64,000 bases of DNA from Petunia secreta (lineage: Eukaryota; Streptophyta; Magnoliopsida; Solanales; Solanaceae), in assembly GCA_029990175.1 (NCBI GenBank), contig JARKIP010000033.1, forward strand, positions 14,739,001 through 14,803,000. Direction: 5' to 3'. Below are positions 22,554-33,859 of the stretch, piece by piece. Numbering within the stretch: the first letter of the stretch is position 1; each line of letters begins with the position of its first letter. Under the pieces are notes generated by a model. It ran no database searches. It was not told the origin of the DNA and saw only the letters and a program-made list of their open reading frames with translations. A program made the position numbers and the translations under genes.

Positions 22554-22883
22554 ACGCTATATTATCTGCAACAAATATATATAAAAATTTGATCCCACCA
22601 CTTAATAGTGGTCACAATCATGCTTTAAGAGGTATTTTTTGGAATGTATGCTTGATTAAAATCTGCACACTCTTGGTTTTTTATTTTACATGTAAGTTTT
22701 AGTCTCAGAGTTTATTTCCGCCACGCATTTTTTCCTTCAGAAGGCATCAGCTACACCACCAAAAGCAGTCAGTAGAGTATCCAGAATTTAGATGTTGTGA
22801 GTTCTTAATTGAAAGAACGAGTTTCAGAATGCACTTGTATTTAACCTATGATCTGCAGCACATATGTAAAAATTTGATCCTGA
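22494..22883 (+). repeat. Tandem duplication of the transporter gene tail and 3' flank
   Basis: AAGGCATCAGCTACACCACC starts at 22494 and again at 22741. Both copies reach a TAG (22551 and 22789), and further similarity follows (AAAAATTTGATCC at 22584-22595 and about 22868-22880). The second copy lacks 9 bases in the coding part and has an insertion of about 50 bases after the stop. Spacing 247 bp. Confidence 0.8.
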
Positions 22884-24084
22884 AACACTTGTTTCCACCG
22901 AGCATTACGAATCAATTGTTGGATCCAGCAGTGCAAGCAAATCCTCAGTCGAATGCAAAAAATTACTTCTAAGAAAATTATTCTGATTCTTATAGAGTTT
23001 TGAATTTTCGTACTAGAATTCCATCATTCTTATCGTATGAAAAGAATATTTGATCACGTAACAATCTCACAAGGGAAGAGTTACAACTAATAGGAGCCAA
23101 TACAGCTACAAAAATTGTGCCAACATATCTTTCTTTTTCACCAAATGTGAAACATTACACAGGAAAACTTCCAGTTCCACCATAGAGGTCGCACTCGCTC
23201 GCCCCACATTTTAGTAGGCATGGGTCTCAAATATACGAAATCAATTTCTCTTCTTCATCGTCGTTAATTATTATATTTCCAAAATAGGTTACTAAAATAT
23301 ATGCTCGGTCATAACTTTTTCATATTTAGAAATGAAAGTTATTTTTTCGACATTAGTACAAGAAAGTAGTAATCCAAAAGAATTTTCAAAAATAGAAAGG
23401 TCATTTGGTCCTTTTTTTTTTTTATTTATCAAATATAACTACTGTCTGTAGGTGATGTCCACACTCCACCCAAAGCGTACCCTCAAATTTATTTTTTGGT
23501 TTTGTATAAATAAAAAGAAGAAAACCAAAGAAAAGAAAAACTAGAGAAATGTCATATCTTTTGCTTTAATCCCTTTTTACCTTATTCTATGTCTTAATTA
23601 GTTTGTATACAAATTATAATAACCTTGTATGTCGTCGAATCTTTCACTTCTTTTTAATCATTTGAAGATATTTTTAACGAGTACTATTTTACATGTAAAG
23701 GGGTCACATATGTGTCTGTGCGAGCGTGTGTGACGACAACGTTAACACATGTATTTCCTAATGTACTTATTGAAATAACTTCTATTATATCATTGTTATA
23801 TGTAAGAAGCAAAACATAATTAAGTTTTATGTACTAGTGTCGTAAAAATTAAATGTCTTAAATAATCATGTCACTTATAAGTTCATTACAAGTAATCTCT
23901 ATGACGATATTTTATACTAACCTAATAAAAGGGGTCCTAACATTATGCTGTACGGGTTAAACTACAATAGTAGTGTAGAAAGCTTTTAGTAAACACTATA
24001 TAACTTAAATCTTAATTTATTAGTGCGGATAGGTATATCAATCAACATAAAATTATTAATGATTTCTCTCAACTCAATAAATAG
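22884..24084. other. Unassigned DNA between transporter remnant and second Copia element
   Basis: About 1.2 kb of AT-rich sequence. I see no coding region, RNA gene, terminal repeat or microsatellite of note, apart from a T-run near 23408. It may be original 3' flank of the transporter gene or decayed transposon. Confidence 0.5.
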
Positions 24085-25011
24085 TGTTGAAGTATGAGTT
24101 TTGAAGATTGACAAACAAAGAACTTGGACGTGGACCAACTTCTTGAAGGAAGTTACAACAGTTTTAAAAGATGTTGAGTCATATTCCTAGTCTTAGTCGG
24201 AAACCAAAAGGAACACGTAAAGGAACAAAATGGGAATCCTAGTTGAATTAGGAGAAGATGGCGCATATGCGGAAAAGCAATCCTATTCGACTAAGGATTT
24301 GTATCTCGAAGACGAAGCAACCGCCTTGTACTAAATAAGGAAAAAGAGTTATATTCAGAAAAGTAAAATTTTACGGAAGGGCTTTTCCCTAACCTAATTT
24401 GGAGAAGGTTCCTAACTAAAGACTACTAGGATTTTAACTCTATAAATACAATGATGGAGACTTTCAAAGTTCATTTATTCACTTCGATAGAGCAAAGAAA
24501 AGGCAAAGCAAAATATTGATCGTTTATGAGTGAACAAGGCAGGGCAACAGTTGAAGAACCAAGTGCTGCAGAAGTTAGTCGTTAGGTTCTTAGGCTGTTT
24601 TTGATCTCTTTTATAAGTATTGAGTTATAACCTATATGCTTAACTTAAAAGCATTGTAGTAGGTTCTTACTTGTAAGATTTTCTCTTATAAGCTAGAGTT
24701 TAGCTTTGGAGGTTAAGCTACTAGAGTTAGTTCTTTGGTTATAGAGTAATTATAACCTAAAACTTGGTCATACTTTTTAGTGTAAGAGTTTCTTCCATAG
24801 TTGGGTTGTAATTTTTATCCTTTGAACAAGGAGTTTTTCACGTAAAAATTCTTGAGCAAGCTTTAATTCTGCATTACTTTGTTTACACAGTATTTAGGAG
24901 GATCTCTGCAAGAACCTGGTTCTCGAAGAAATGAGCAGGTTCTTAGGGTAGCGAAAATCGGAAGACAATATTCACCCTCTAGAGTCTATTGAAGGTGAAC
25001 CAAGTGCAACA
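24085..25011 (+). repeat. 5' LTR of the older Copia element
   Basis: TGTTGAAGTATGAG...AAGTGCAACA, 927 bp, preceded by AATAG (24080-24084). A TATA box lies at 24441-24448 (TATAAATA). Closely related to the LTR at 57921-58842, roughly 85% alike by eye, and more distantly to the LTRs at 11727 and 21484. Confidence 0.85.
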
Positions 25012-25013
25012 AA

Positions 25014-25031
25014 TGGTAGCATAACAGGTTC
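25014..25031 (+). other. Decayed tRNA-iMet primer binding site
   Basis: TGGTAGCATAACAGGTTC follows the LTR by two bases; it is TGGTATCAGAGC with three changes. Confidence 0.7.
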
Positions 25032-25067
25032 CCTCTATTAAGATTAACATCTTGAGAAGGATCTGAA

Positions 25068-26946
25068 TCATAAGTGAACAACCCATTATAACCAAAGGAC
25101 AATCTATCAATAGGCCTCCTTAATTCAATGACCAATACTATGGATAGTGGAAAGGTAGAATAGAGGACTTTATTCAAGCTGAAGACTATCAACTTTGGTT
25201 GATCACATCTAAAGGACCTCTAATCCCTACCAAAACAGTTGGTGAAGGAGCTGCTCAACAGACAGTTCCCAAGAAAAGAGATGAGTATACAGATGTTGAC
25301 TATAAGATGATTGAGAAAAATGCAAAGGCAAATAAAGAGGCTTCTCATATGCGGACATGGTTCTGATGAGTACAACCGAGTTTCTTCATACAAGACTACC
25401 AAAGAGATTTGGGATGCGCTATAAGTTACTCATGAAGGAACTAATCAGGTTAAAAAATCAAGGATTCAGTTGCTGAAAAGAAAGTTCGAATTGTTTGCAA
25501 TGGGAGAACCATAATCTATCCAAGATATGATGACCAGGTTCACTTTTGTTACCATTGAGAAGAAATCGTTGGGCATGGTTCTCACTAATGAGGTTCTAGT
25601 TACCAAGATTATTAGGATTCTCCCTGATTCCTAGGATGCAAAGGTCACATGTATCATTAAATCTAAGGAACTGGATAAGATACAACTAGATGAACTTTTT
25701 GGGTGTTTGAAGACCACGAACTTATGAAGCATTCAAGGATCAAGGTGGAACCTAAGAAAGAAAAAAGCTTGGGATTAGAAGCTACTAGAGTACCTGAGAC
25801 GGAGTGGACTGAGCAACAATTGGCTTTACTTGGTACATTTAGAAATGCTCTAAATTTTGAAAAGTGCTAAGGTACTAAAAAGACTACCAAGGAAACTCCG
25901 GCCATAAGGAATATGTTTGATAATCTAGACTACTCTGGTTGCTTCAAGTATGACAAGAAAGATCATGCTGTAAAAGACTGCCCTCAACGGGAAATTGAGT
26001 GGAAAAAGAACAAAGTTGCAAAGGAGAAGGAACCAAAGAGAACAAGACGTCCACCTAACTTCAAATCCCTAAGGAAGAAGAAGAAGAAGAATGAAGCATT
26101 CATTGCAACTTGGGGGCATCTGAAAGTGACACTGACCCTAAAGGGGAGTTTGAAGATGAATCACCACTTGTATAGATGGCACTTGGAGAAGAGGAACCAG
26201 ACAACGACTAAGCTGAGGTAAGTCTTGCTAACTTAAAAACTAACCTTCAGACATACTCTTAAAGGAAACTATCTTTACTGACACTTACTTTAGTTGAAAG
26301 TTATGAAAGTTTAAAGGCTGAGAAGGACCAACTTCTTTCCGTTGTGTCTAACTCTAAAATCAAAGGTAAGAACCTAAAAGAATCTAATATTGAACTTGAA
26401 TAAAATATAGCACCATGTAATGTACAGGTTCTTGAAGAAAAAATAAAAGTCTCAGCCCTTGAACTTGAAAATATGAAATTAAAGGAAGTTAGTGGTAAGC
26501 AAGTAATTAGTAAGTTCAAACTAATCTTGAAGCTGAGTTTGAAAGAAAAATGAGGTTCTATACCAGGAAACTGAGAAGAACCGAGTCCTTCAAGAAACGT
26601 TTGAGAAGGCTAACTATGAACTTACCAGGCTCACTAAATGGAACAAGTCCTCTAAAGCTATGAACTGGGTTCTTGATAGCTAAAGAAAAGGTAAAAGCGG
26701 CTTAGGATATAGAAAACCACTGCCTGTCTGGAGTCCTAAAAGTAAATATGTAGGACTTCCTTGTAACATGATTTGCATATTTTGTGGCAAAAATGGACAT
26801 TATAAAGAAACTTGCATGATTGTTAAAAGCGCAGTAGTAAAGAATAAGAAGTCTGTTTTACCTGGTTGGGCTAGAAGAGACTTGATTCATCCATTCTATC
26901 ATAAGAATGGACCCAAGCTTGTATGGTTCCTAAAACTAACCCATGA
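25068..26946 (+). pseudogene. gag of the older Copia element
   Basis: Pieces in several frames read like the gag at 12651: FNDQYYG, DYQLWLITSKGPLIPTK, a first knuckle CFKYDKKDHAVKDC (about 25939-25980), KRTRRPPNFKS, a coiled-coil-like section (26280-26640) and a second knuckle CIFCGKNGHYKETC (about 26771-26812). At least ten stops break it. The second gag-like domain of the 11727 element is absent: the acidic stretch passes straight to AEVSLANLKTNLQTYS. A TGA at 26944-26946 sits where the other copy has TAA 14961, between gag and protease. Confidence 0.85.
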
Positions 26947-26959
26947 TTTTCTTTTTGTT

Positions 26960-28050
26960 GGCTGGAGTGGGAGTGAACAACCTAAGCTGGATTCTTGATA
27001 TTGGTTGTTCAAGGCACATGAATTCAGATAGAAGAAACTTTCTCTCACTTGCAGCATTTCAAAGGGGTAGTGTGGCTTTTGTAGGAGGCAAAAGCGGCGA
27101 AATTGTTGGTATTGAAAACGTTGGAAGATCTATCCATCATTCCATAGATAATGTGTATTGTGTTGATGGATTAAGACACAACTTGTTGAGTATCTTCCAA
27201 CTATGTGATACAGGAAATCATATTAGTTTCACTTCTGTAGTAATGGAAGGAAAATAAGTGAAGAATGTGTATAAGGCTTCACTAGGTTTTCTACTGAGAA
27301 TAATTTGACTTGTTTGAATGTGCAAGAAAGTTATACTCAATTATGGCACAAGAGGCTAGATCATGCTAGCCTATCATAGTTAAACAAGTTAGCGTCCAAG
27401 GAATTGGTTCGTGGGATGCCAAGAAAAGGTTCGAAGACATTAAAATCTGTGATGCATGTGCAAAGGAGAAATATGTAAGATCTTCATTCAAGTCAAAAAA
27501 AGTGGTTAGTACTTCTAAACCACTAGAGCTGGTTCATATGGACTTGTATGGTCCAATGAGGGTAAGGAGCAGAGAAAGTAAAAGGTTTGTGCTGGTGATT
27601 ATTGATGACTACTCAAGGTATACGTAGACACTGTTTCTTGTAAACAAAAATGAAGCTTTTGATTTGTTCAAGGATTGGGCAAAATTTGTATAAAAGAAAC
27701 TAGCCCTTAAACTAGTGGAGCATTAGGTCTAACCATGGAACTGAGTCTGAGAATGCAATGTTTGTAGAGTGTTATAATAAACATGGTGTGGACCACAACT
27801 TCTCTGCACCAAGGACCCCTTATCAGGATAGAGTAGTTGTAAGTAAGAATAGTTCCTTAGAAGATATGGTTATAACAATGTTGCTATCAAGTCATTTAGA
27901 AAAGAATTTTTGCGCTGAAGTAGTAAATACAACATGCTATTTGTTGAATCGTTGTTCCATTAGGTCATTGTTGGAAAAGACTCCCTACAATTTGCTTAGA
28001 GGCAAAAAACCAACTATTGCACATCCCAAAGTTTTTCGGTGCTCGTGTTT
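26960..28050 (+). pseudogene. Protease and partial integrase of the older Copia element
   Basis: SWILDIGCSRHMNSDRRNF corresponds to the protease; the active-site Ser of D-S-G is replaced by Ile. VDGLRHNLLSI, the pre-integrase region with CDACAKE, HMDLYG and SLEDMVITMLLSS of the integrase core follow with many stops and shifts. The last Copia words recognised are GKKPTIAHPKVF near 28000-28040. Confidence 0.85.
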
Positions 28051-29444
28051 CACATAGATGAGGAGTGTTTGCAAGGTCACATAGATGAGGAGTGTAGGGT
28101 TCTACATCCAGATTTGTATGACGAGAATAATGCACGAGGTGACAATAATGAGGGCAAGGGTGCCACTCAACAATCAATGGGTGTGAAGATGCTGAAAAGT
28201 GGTAAAGTTGTTGGGGAACCTGGTCCTAGTGGTACAAAAGATGATAAGGGAACATATGTGCATAATGAAAATAAAGGAAGGAAGAATGGCAACGTTGTTC
28301 GAAGACAAAACCCTAATGGAAATCCTAATGCCTGGCAGGTGGCAACAAAGAAGAAGAACAGTAGTTCAAATACTCAATTTCCTCAAGAACAAGAAGGTAC
28401 TAAGGTTGATCAACGTAATGTTAATGCCTTTGCACTATTACAAGAAGAGGAGGCAATGATTCCCACAAGTTTGAATAATGTTGGTGACAAAGTTGTTAAG
28501 GCAGTTAATTCAGTTAAAACCCCTAATTCAGTGATGAATATCATAAATACTAGGGCTGCACTTAATGAAGGTCACATTAAAGCTGGGGGCGAGGAATCCC
28601 TGGACAAAGATCTTCCAGGAAGTCGAGGTGTATTAAATGATGATAAGGAAGTTAAGGTGACTGGAATGAAGTTGAAGGGAGTAGTTAATGCTTCAGGAAG
28701 TGAGAAGGGCATTAAAGCTCAAGGTTTCAGCTTGACACCAGGCAAAGATTTGGATGCTGAATTTATGTCGGGCAAGGAATTAATTCAGAAGACTCCTAGG
28801 CTGACTGGGAATGCATTAAATTCTGGAATTAAAGCTGGAGGCTTGACAATTATTAATAAAGAGGCATAGTTTTTATTAAATAAAGCTGGGGGAATTCCTA
28901 TTAATTCTTCAAATGATTTAATTCCCCTATCCACATTGAAATTGATAACTGCTCAAGTTAATGAGAACCTGATCATGCCCAATTTTGAAATTCCTTTGAA
29001 TCCTAACCCTAACCCCATTGAAGCACACATTCCACTCAATACTTCAGTCCAATCTATACCCTCTCAATTGAACCAACATGACACAGGCTTGAAGTTTAAA
29101 CTGGATGGCAGTTCTTTCAGGGAAGAATCAAAAGAAGACTTTACTGAAGATGAGAAGGCATTGATTAATTCTTTGCAATTGAGTGACAGCAAGGGTCTTC
29201 TGCAAAGACAAACCAGGCATAGCCCAGGCAAATAAATTGTTTTGCAAAATGATGTGGGAGAAGGAGCAGGAATTGAAGACGAAGAAGAAGAGTCGACTGC
29301 CCATAACTTTCAGCATGTAGCTAGGGATGGTGACCTATCTCCTAGGACAATTGATGCAGCCAAGAAAGGAGGAAGAAGAGGCAAAAAAGATCCTGGCCCT
29401 ATTACCAGGATACAACCAGTGAGAAGTTCAAAATCTAAAGTTTA
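28039..29444 (+). pseudogene. LINE ORF1 protein, C-terminal region
   Basis: An open stretch to 28869 is Lys/Asn/Gly-rich after the knuckle-like start. It contains NAWQVATKKKNSSSN and QRNVNAFALLQEEE, typical of the variable ORF1 tail of plant L1-type LINEs. The first codons of this open frame may be Copia sequence. A TAG at 28867 and frame changes near 29235 break it. It ends at 29444, just before the ORF2 start at 29450. ORF1 binds LINE RNA; most of its nucleic-acid-binding core is missing here. Confidence 0.7.
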
Positions 29445-30592
29445 AGATGATGCACAAAGCACTGATTTGGAACATACGTTCAGTCAACACACAAGAAGCA
29501 TTTACAAGGTTAACAAAACTTCATAGACACCGTCATTTTTCTTTTATAGGGTTGCTGGAGCCATTTCAAGAAGCATGTAGGGTTCAATCCTATGGTTTGA
29601 AATTAACTATGCATTGGTCTATTTCTAATGTAAATGGCAAGATCTGGGCTTTTGTTGGTGATGATTATGTTGTTTCTATCATTGATGATCAAGAACAAAT
29701 CCTCACTTTGAAGCTGCACCATATTCAATTTGACAAGGAGTTCTTTGTCAGCTTGGTTTATGCTAAATGTGATAGGCTTGATAGAATGTCTTTATGGGAT
29801 TCACTTTAATTCTTGGTTGCATCTATTGTGAAACCCTGGCTGATTGGAGGTGATTTCAATATGATCATGTCTGAAGAAGAGAAGTATGGGGATTGCCAAT
29901 GTTCACTTCTGAGGTTGAAGACTTTGTTGCCACCATTGCTGCTTGTAATTTCATTGACTTAGGCTTCACTGGAAGCACATACACTTGGTGGAATGGGAGA
30001 ATAGAAGATCATTTCATCCTGAAGAGAATTGATAGGTGCTTTGCTAATTAGGAGTTCATTGATTATTTTCTTAAGATAGAGGCTGAACATCTTGCAAGAA
30101 CTGGCTCTGATCATTCCTCCTAACTACTTTCATGCTCCACTAAAGCTTCTAACATTATCAAGTCCTTCAAGTTCCTCAATTTCTAGGCAGAACATGAAAC
30201 TTTTTTGCAAGTTGTTAGAGATAATTGAGTGTGCGACTGTGAAGGTGATCCATTTATTATGTTCCATAGGAAATTAAAGAAAGTTAAGTAGGCCCTTTCA
30301 AGATGGAGCAAACAGACCTTTGGCAACATTTTTCAGAAAATTGCTTCACTGGAGGATATCATCAAGTCTCATGAACAAAAGCTGGAAGAAGCCCCTAATG
30401 AATTTCATAAAGAACAACTTAAGAAAGCTGAAGCTGAGCTAAAGAGAGTATTACATCTTGAAGATGAATTCTGGAGGTAGAAAGCTGGATTTCAATGGTT
30501 CAAGGATGTGGATCACAATACTAAGTTCTTTCATGCTCAGGTGCAAGGCAGAAGGAAAAAGCTAAAGATACATAGGATTCAAGATAGAGATG
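28051..30592 (+). mobile_element. LINE (plant L1 type with RNase H), 5' part of first copy
   Basis: Begins inside ORF1 at a knuckle-like EECRVLHPDLY; ORF1 C-terminus, endonuclease and the start of the RT region follow. At 30592 the LINE is broken by a Gypsy element, flanked by AGATG at 30588-30592 and 41566-41570, and it resumes at 41571. The 5' end is truncated: no ORF1 N-terminus or 5' UTR is present. Confidence 0.88.
29447..30592 (+). pseudogene. LINE ORF2, endonuclease and start of RT linker
   Basis: ALIWNIRSVNTQEAF opens an AP-endonuclease-like domain; VSLVYAKCDR, the GGDFNMI box and FTGSTYTWWNG follow in several frames, with stops at 29807 and later. The RT-preceding region has KAGFQWFKDVDHNTKFFHAQ just before the break at 30592. 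The endonuclease would nick target DNA to prime reverse transcription. Decayed. Confidence 0.85.
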
Positions 30593-31243
30593 TGAAACGA
30601 TCCGGAATCCGGTTAGGCAGTACGAGCACCCGACATCCTTCCCTAGACCCATCGGGCGAACCCTTATCAATTAAATTAGGAAAATAAATATAACAATTCA
30701 TAAATAAGGACAACACTTAAAGCAAAAACACAGACATACTGATACCTCTAAGCTGTATAAAAGAAATTACAGCTGACTACCCAACATACTAGGTTTAGGG
30801 CTATCCAGACTAGACATCTAAGAGTACAAAAGATGACAGATACCTCCTGAAGGGAGCAAAATGCAACTGAAATAATAACCATAAAACCGGTGCCCATCCT
30901 GAATAAAAGTTGGCGCACCCTGACAACTGAAGTCGTCTTCGCTCCTTCACAACGCGGCGAACTCAATCCTGGAGCGAACTTGCCGAAACAAAATAGATAG
31001 ACAAGAAACAAACAACAAACAAGGGTGAGCCAAAAAGACTCAATAAGTGGGGCAGACTAGCCACCTCAAAGAATAGGATAGCTAGCCAGGGAGAAAAGAA
31101 ACAGATAAACAAAATTCCTCTTATTTAAATTATGAAAAGGCAGAGCCATAACACGTATGGAACGCCAAACTCATTAACAACCAGGAACGTAAGATAGCCA
31201 AAACATATAGGTATCCCGAACACATCAACAATCAGAAATACAT

Positions 31244-31450
31244 CCTGTTGCGACGTGCAACCCGATCCATATATTCATCCTGTTGCAGCGTGCAACCCGA
31301 TCCATATATTAATACTCTCGCGGCGTGCAACCCGATCCATATATTTATACTGTGGCGATGTGCAACCCGATCCATATATTTATACCGTTACGGCGTGCAA
31401 CTCGATCCATATATTTATACCGTTGCGGCGTGCAACCCGATCCCCGCAAC
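31244..31450. repeat. 35-bp tandem repeat, six units, left LTR
   Basis: GTGCAA followed by CCCGATCC (one unit has CTCGATCC) starts at 31255, 31290, 31325, 31360, 31395 and 31430, a period of exactly 35. Each unit carries a GCNNCGTGC core and CCATATATT. The same array is in the other LTR. Confidence 0.92.
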
Positions 31451-31614
31451 CCAAAATACGAGCCAGAAATATATAATCAAACTGAGATATGTCCACAACA
31501 TGGTATACATACCGCATATAAAAAAAATATAAAGAATGCATATAATAGTCAGTATGCGGTGCAATGAGATGTGATTAATGCGGCACGATGCAATGCAGTC
31601 AGATATGCCTGATA

Positions 31615-31784
31615 CCTATCTCCAGCGCGGGACTCTCATCGTCTACCAGGAGATATATGCAATAATGACCGTTCACTGGCTCGGGACTCTCATCGATTAC
31701 CGGGAAGCATATGCACTGATGACCCTTCACTGGCTCGGGACTCTCATCGATTACCGGGAAGTATATGTAATGATGACCCTTCAC
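31615..31784. repeat. 54-bp tandem repeat, three units, left LTR
   Basis: CGGGACTCTCATCG starts at 31628, 31682 and 31736 (period 54). The array is cut at 31784 by the nested fragment; the other LTR has four units. Confidence 0.9.
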
Positions 31785-31952
31785 AAGGTATACATCCCTC
31801 TCATCAACATATAGCAACTGTTTGTTGTGTAACCAGGGGTCTCCTAGCCAAACATCAAAATCGGGCATGGAATACACGTCACACCAAACATATTCTCTAT
31901 AACCTCTATGGGATATGAGCACTCGAGCTTCATATGAAACCCTCACTCCCTT
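31785..31952 (-). pseudogene. Protease-like tail of the nested element
   Basis: After the stop at 31953 the translation continues with RVSYEARVLI, YREYVWCDVYSMPDFDVWLG and DPWLHNKQLLY, the distal part of a Gypsy-type protease (the second hydrophobic-hydrophobic-Gly block). It is cut at 31785 at the junction with LTR sequence. Confidence 0.65.
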
Positions 31953-32855
31953 TTACGTATAAGGATGTTTCAATTTATAGCATGGTATTTTTAGGGTCCG
32001 TACCAAAGAAGCGCTAATGCAATTGACATCGGTTTCTCCAATCTTGAGCAAATTACCTCCATAACCATTCACCTCAACAACGAACCTACTTCTACCCAAG
32101 TTTCGTATAGGAAGATCCAAGTAAGAACTTGAGTGTCCCAAACCATCAAGACCAACAACTTGGGTTCTCCTCATTCCTCCACTAGTGGCAACACCACTAG
32201 GATAACTCCCACTTTCTTTCACTCTTCCAACATTAGAAGTATTATTGAAAGTCGAGGAAGGAGTTTTAGCATGGAACCCGTAAGAACTTCTCCTCGGAGA
32301 AGGAGTTCGGTAGAAACCTCCTCTACCCACCTCGGGTCCACAACCACCAGTGCTCCTCGAGCCACCCTTTCCATAGGAATTTGAAGCATTGAATCGTGTG
32401 TCACGACTCAAAGTTGCAAATCTTCTTCCTCCCATGGAACAACCTCCACCACCTCCTCCCATCCCGGTGGAAGGGGTTCTACCACTCCCTTGTGCTCCAT
32501 ACGAGACACCGAAGGACGTTGACATCAAATAGTTCACTCGATCAACTTCATCATTGACTTCCCCGATGTCACATTCATCATATTCAAGATCATCACAATG
32601 AGAGTAAGTAGGATCATCATTCCTCGAAGCGTCACTACCTTCGTATTCTTGACCCGAAGCATAAGATTCTTCTCGTTCATCTTCACAGGCTTCGTACTCT
32701 TCTTCGTCTTCGTATTCACCATAGTGACCTGCTTCGTCCTCGTAAGAGCCATAGTCCCCGGTGTCATTATAGCAATCATCACCACCGTAGGAACCATAGT
32801 CTCCAACATCTCCACACGAATCATACCCTCCATAATCTTCATCATCCGAAGACAT
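31953..32855 (-). CDS. Gag/protease-like protein of the nested element, open frame
   Basis: The frame is open from ATG 32885; the preferred start is ATG 32855 (MSSDDEDYGG), giving about 300 residues. The N-terminal 100 residues are very rich in D, E, Y and G with repeated GDYGSYGGD-like words. The middle is Gly/Ser/Arg-rich (GMGGGGGGCSMGGRRF) and basic. The end resembles the start of a retroviral-type protease (SASLVRTLKIPCYKLKHPY), but the expected active-site D-T/S-G is replaced by KIGETDVN. A stop at 31953-31955 precedes more protease-like sequence. No capsid-like or zinc-knuckle motif is seen. Confidence 0.55.
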   Translation of the reverse strand: MSSDDEDYGGYDSCGDVGDYGSYGGDDCYNDTGDYGSYEDEAGHYGEYEDEEEYEACEDEREESYASGQEYEGSDASRNDDPTYSHCDDLEYDECDIGEVNDEVDRVNYLMSTSFGVSYGAQGSGRTPSTGMGGGGGGCSMGGRRFATLSRDTRFNASNSYGKGGSRSTGGCGPEVGRGGFYRTPSPRRSSYGFHAKTPSSTFNNTSNVGRVKESGSYPSGVATSGGMRRTQVVGLDGLGHSSSYLDLPIRNLGRSRFVVEVNGYGGNLLKIGETDVNCISASLVRTLKIPCYKLKHPYT

Positions 32856-32885
32856 AGCTGCAAGAATTAAAGTAAAGGACCTCAC

Positions 32886-33845
32886 AAGTTCACTCCCTCA
32901 TGGGTATCACTCGAGTAATGTTCACTCAATTTTCTTTCCACTCGTGTATACACTCAAGGTCGTTGGCTTTTGTGACATCACTCTATTGTTCTCACCACTC
33001 TAGCCTTTTTCCACTCAAGATGGCCTTGCCCTCCTGTCAGGAAACTGAAGTGATAAGTCACAACTAGTACTTTCCAAGTCTAGGTTCGGAAGGAGTTTAT
33101 TTGACTCGATGGATCGGTGGCTATTTAACTGCGCACAGGGAGTCAAAGAATTATCTACAAAATTGGACTTCGGTCACCCCACGCACGAGTTTCTACTAAG
33201 CTCAAATTCGATTGTACGACCTCGACTAGAAAGAATTACTCCAGAGATCCACTATCGAGAATATTCGGACACAAGAAAAGTGAAAACCTAAGAGAATCTA
33301 CCTCCTCCTCGGTTCCGCTTCGGAATTTACCGAACACGTGACCTTGGTACAAGTGTTTCCTCCTCGGTACAGATAGGGTTTAACCTTATCCGCTTTCCCT
33401 TTTCTAGCCGACAACTTTTCACCTGGGGTTTTAGATTTGACAGTTTACCCCTTTCTTCTCCAATGGAACAGTGAAAAATTACTCCGGTGTACGGATAAAT
33501 TTAAAGATTCATTCACAGTCCACTAAAGCTCACGATTTGGGTCGTCTCCGGTAAACTTAACAACGAAGAGATTGTTCAGTTCCAAGCCGAGCTAAGACTA
33601 GCTATGGTGTCGTCCGTACACTGTTATCACCTTAACAATGTTCTGATGTACGGACAGTGGCTAAACACTGGAACTTCGATTTTCAAGCGCTAAAATCGAC
33701 CCAAATACGTCAACAACCACCAGTTTTCATCGATAAACACCAAAACACAACTGGGGTTCGATTTCAAGCAACATAAGAACACCAACAGAAAATAAGGATA
33801 AGATGAACAAGGAGCGTGGATTCGTAGGAACGAATTCCAAGCCTT
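32886..33845 (-). other. Leader of the nested Gypsy-like element
   Basis: About 960 bp between primer site and first ATG of the gag-like frame. No protein is recognised on either strand. Confidence 0.5.
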
Positions 33846-33857
33846 GCTCTGATACCA
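33846..33857 (-). other. tRNA-iMet primer binding site of the nested element
   Basis: GCTCTGATACCA on the plus strand is TGGTATCAGAGC on the minus strand, two bases from the LTR end. Confidence 0.9.
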
Positions 33858-33859
33858 AC

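Larger units (their letters stand above)
24085..28050 (+). mobile_element. Older Sirevirus-like Copia element, 5' half
   Basis: 5' LTR, decayed tRNA-iMet primer site, gag with two zinc knuckles, protease and integrase, collinear with the element at 11727 but far more decayed. It ends abruptly at about 28050 in the integrase C-terminal region, where LINE sequence begins. RT, RNase H and third ORF are absent from this piece. The 3' end of a same-family element lies at 57810-58842. Confidence 0.85.

Noticed and set aside
23100..23460. Possible SINE or MITE (poly-T, short inverted words)
   Set aside because: No A/B box promoter pair, terminal inverted repeat or target duplication could be identified.
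31244..31450. Regularly spaced 35-bp repeats that superficially recall a CRISPR array
   Set aside because: The units are directly adjacent with no unique spacers, lie in an LTR, recur in the partner LTR and sit in a plant genome.
32534..32870. Open frames on both strands, Met/Thr- or Phe/Ile/Val-rich
   Set aside because: Shadows of the acidic gag-like frame on the minus strand (31953-32885) in other frames; composition follows from the repeats there.
33846..33857. tRNA-like matches (iMet, Asp) here and at 12613, 38987 and 56340
   Set aside because: Only 12-18 bases beside LTR ends and no cloverleaf; they are primer binding sites, not tRNA genes.
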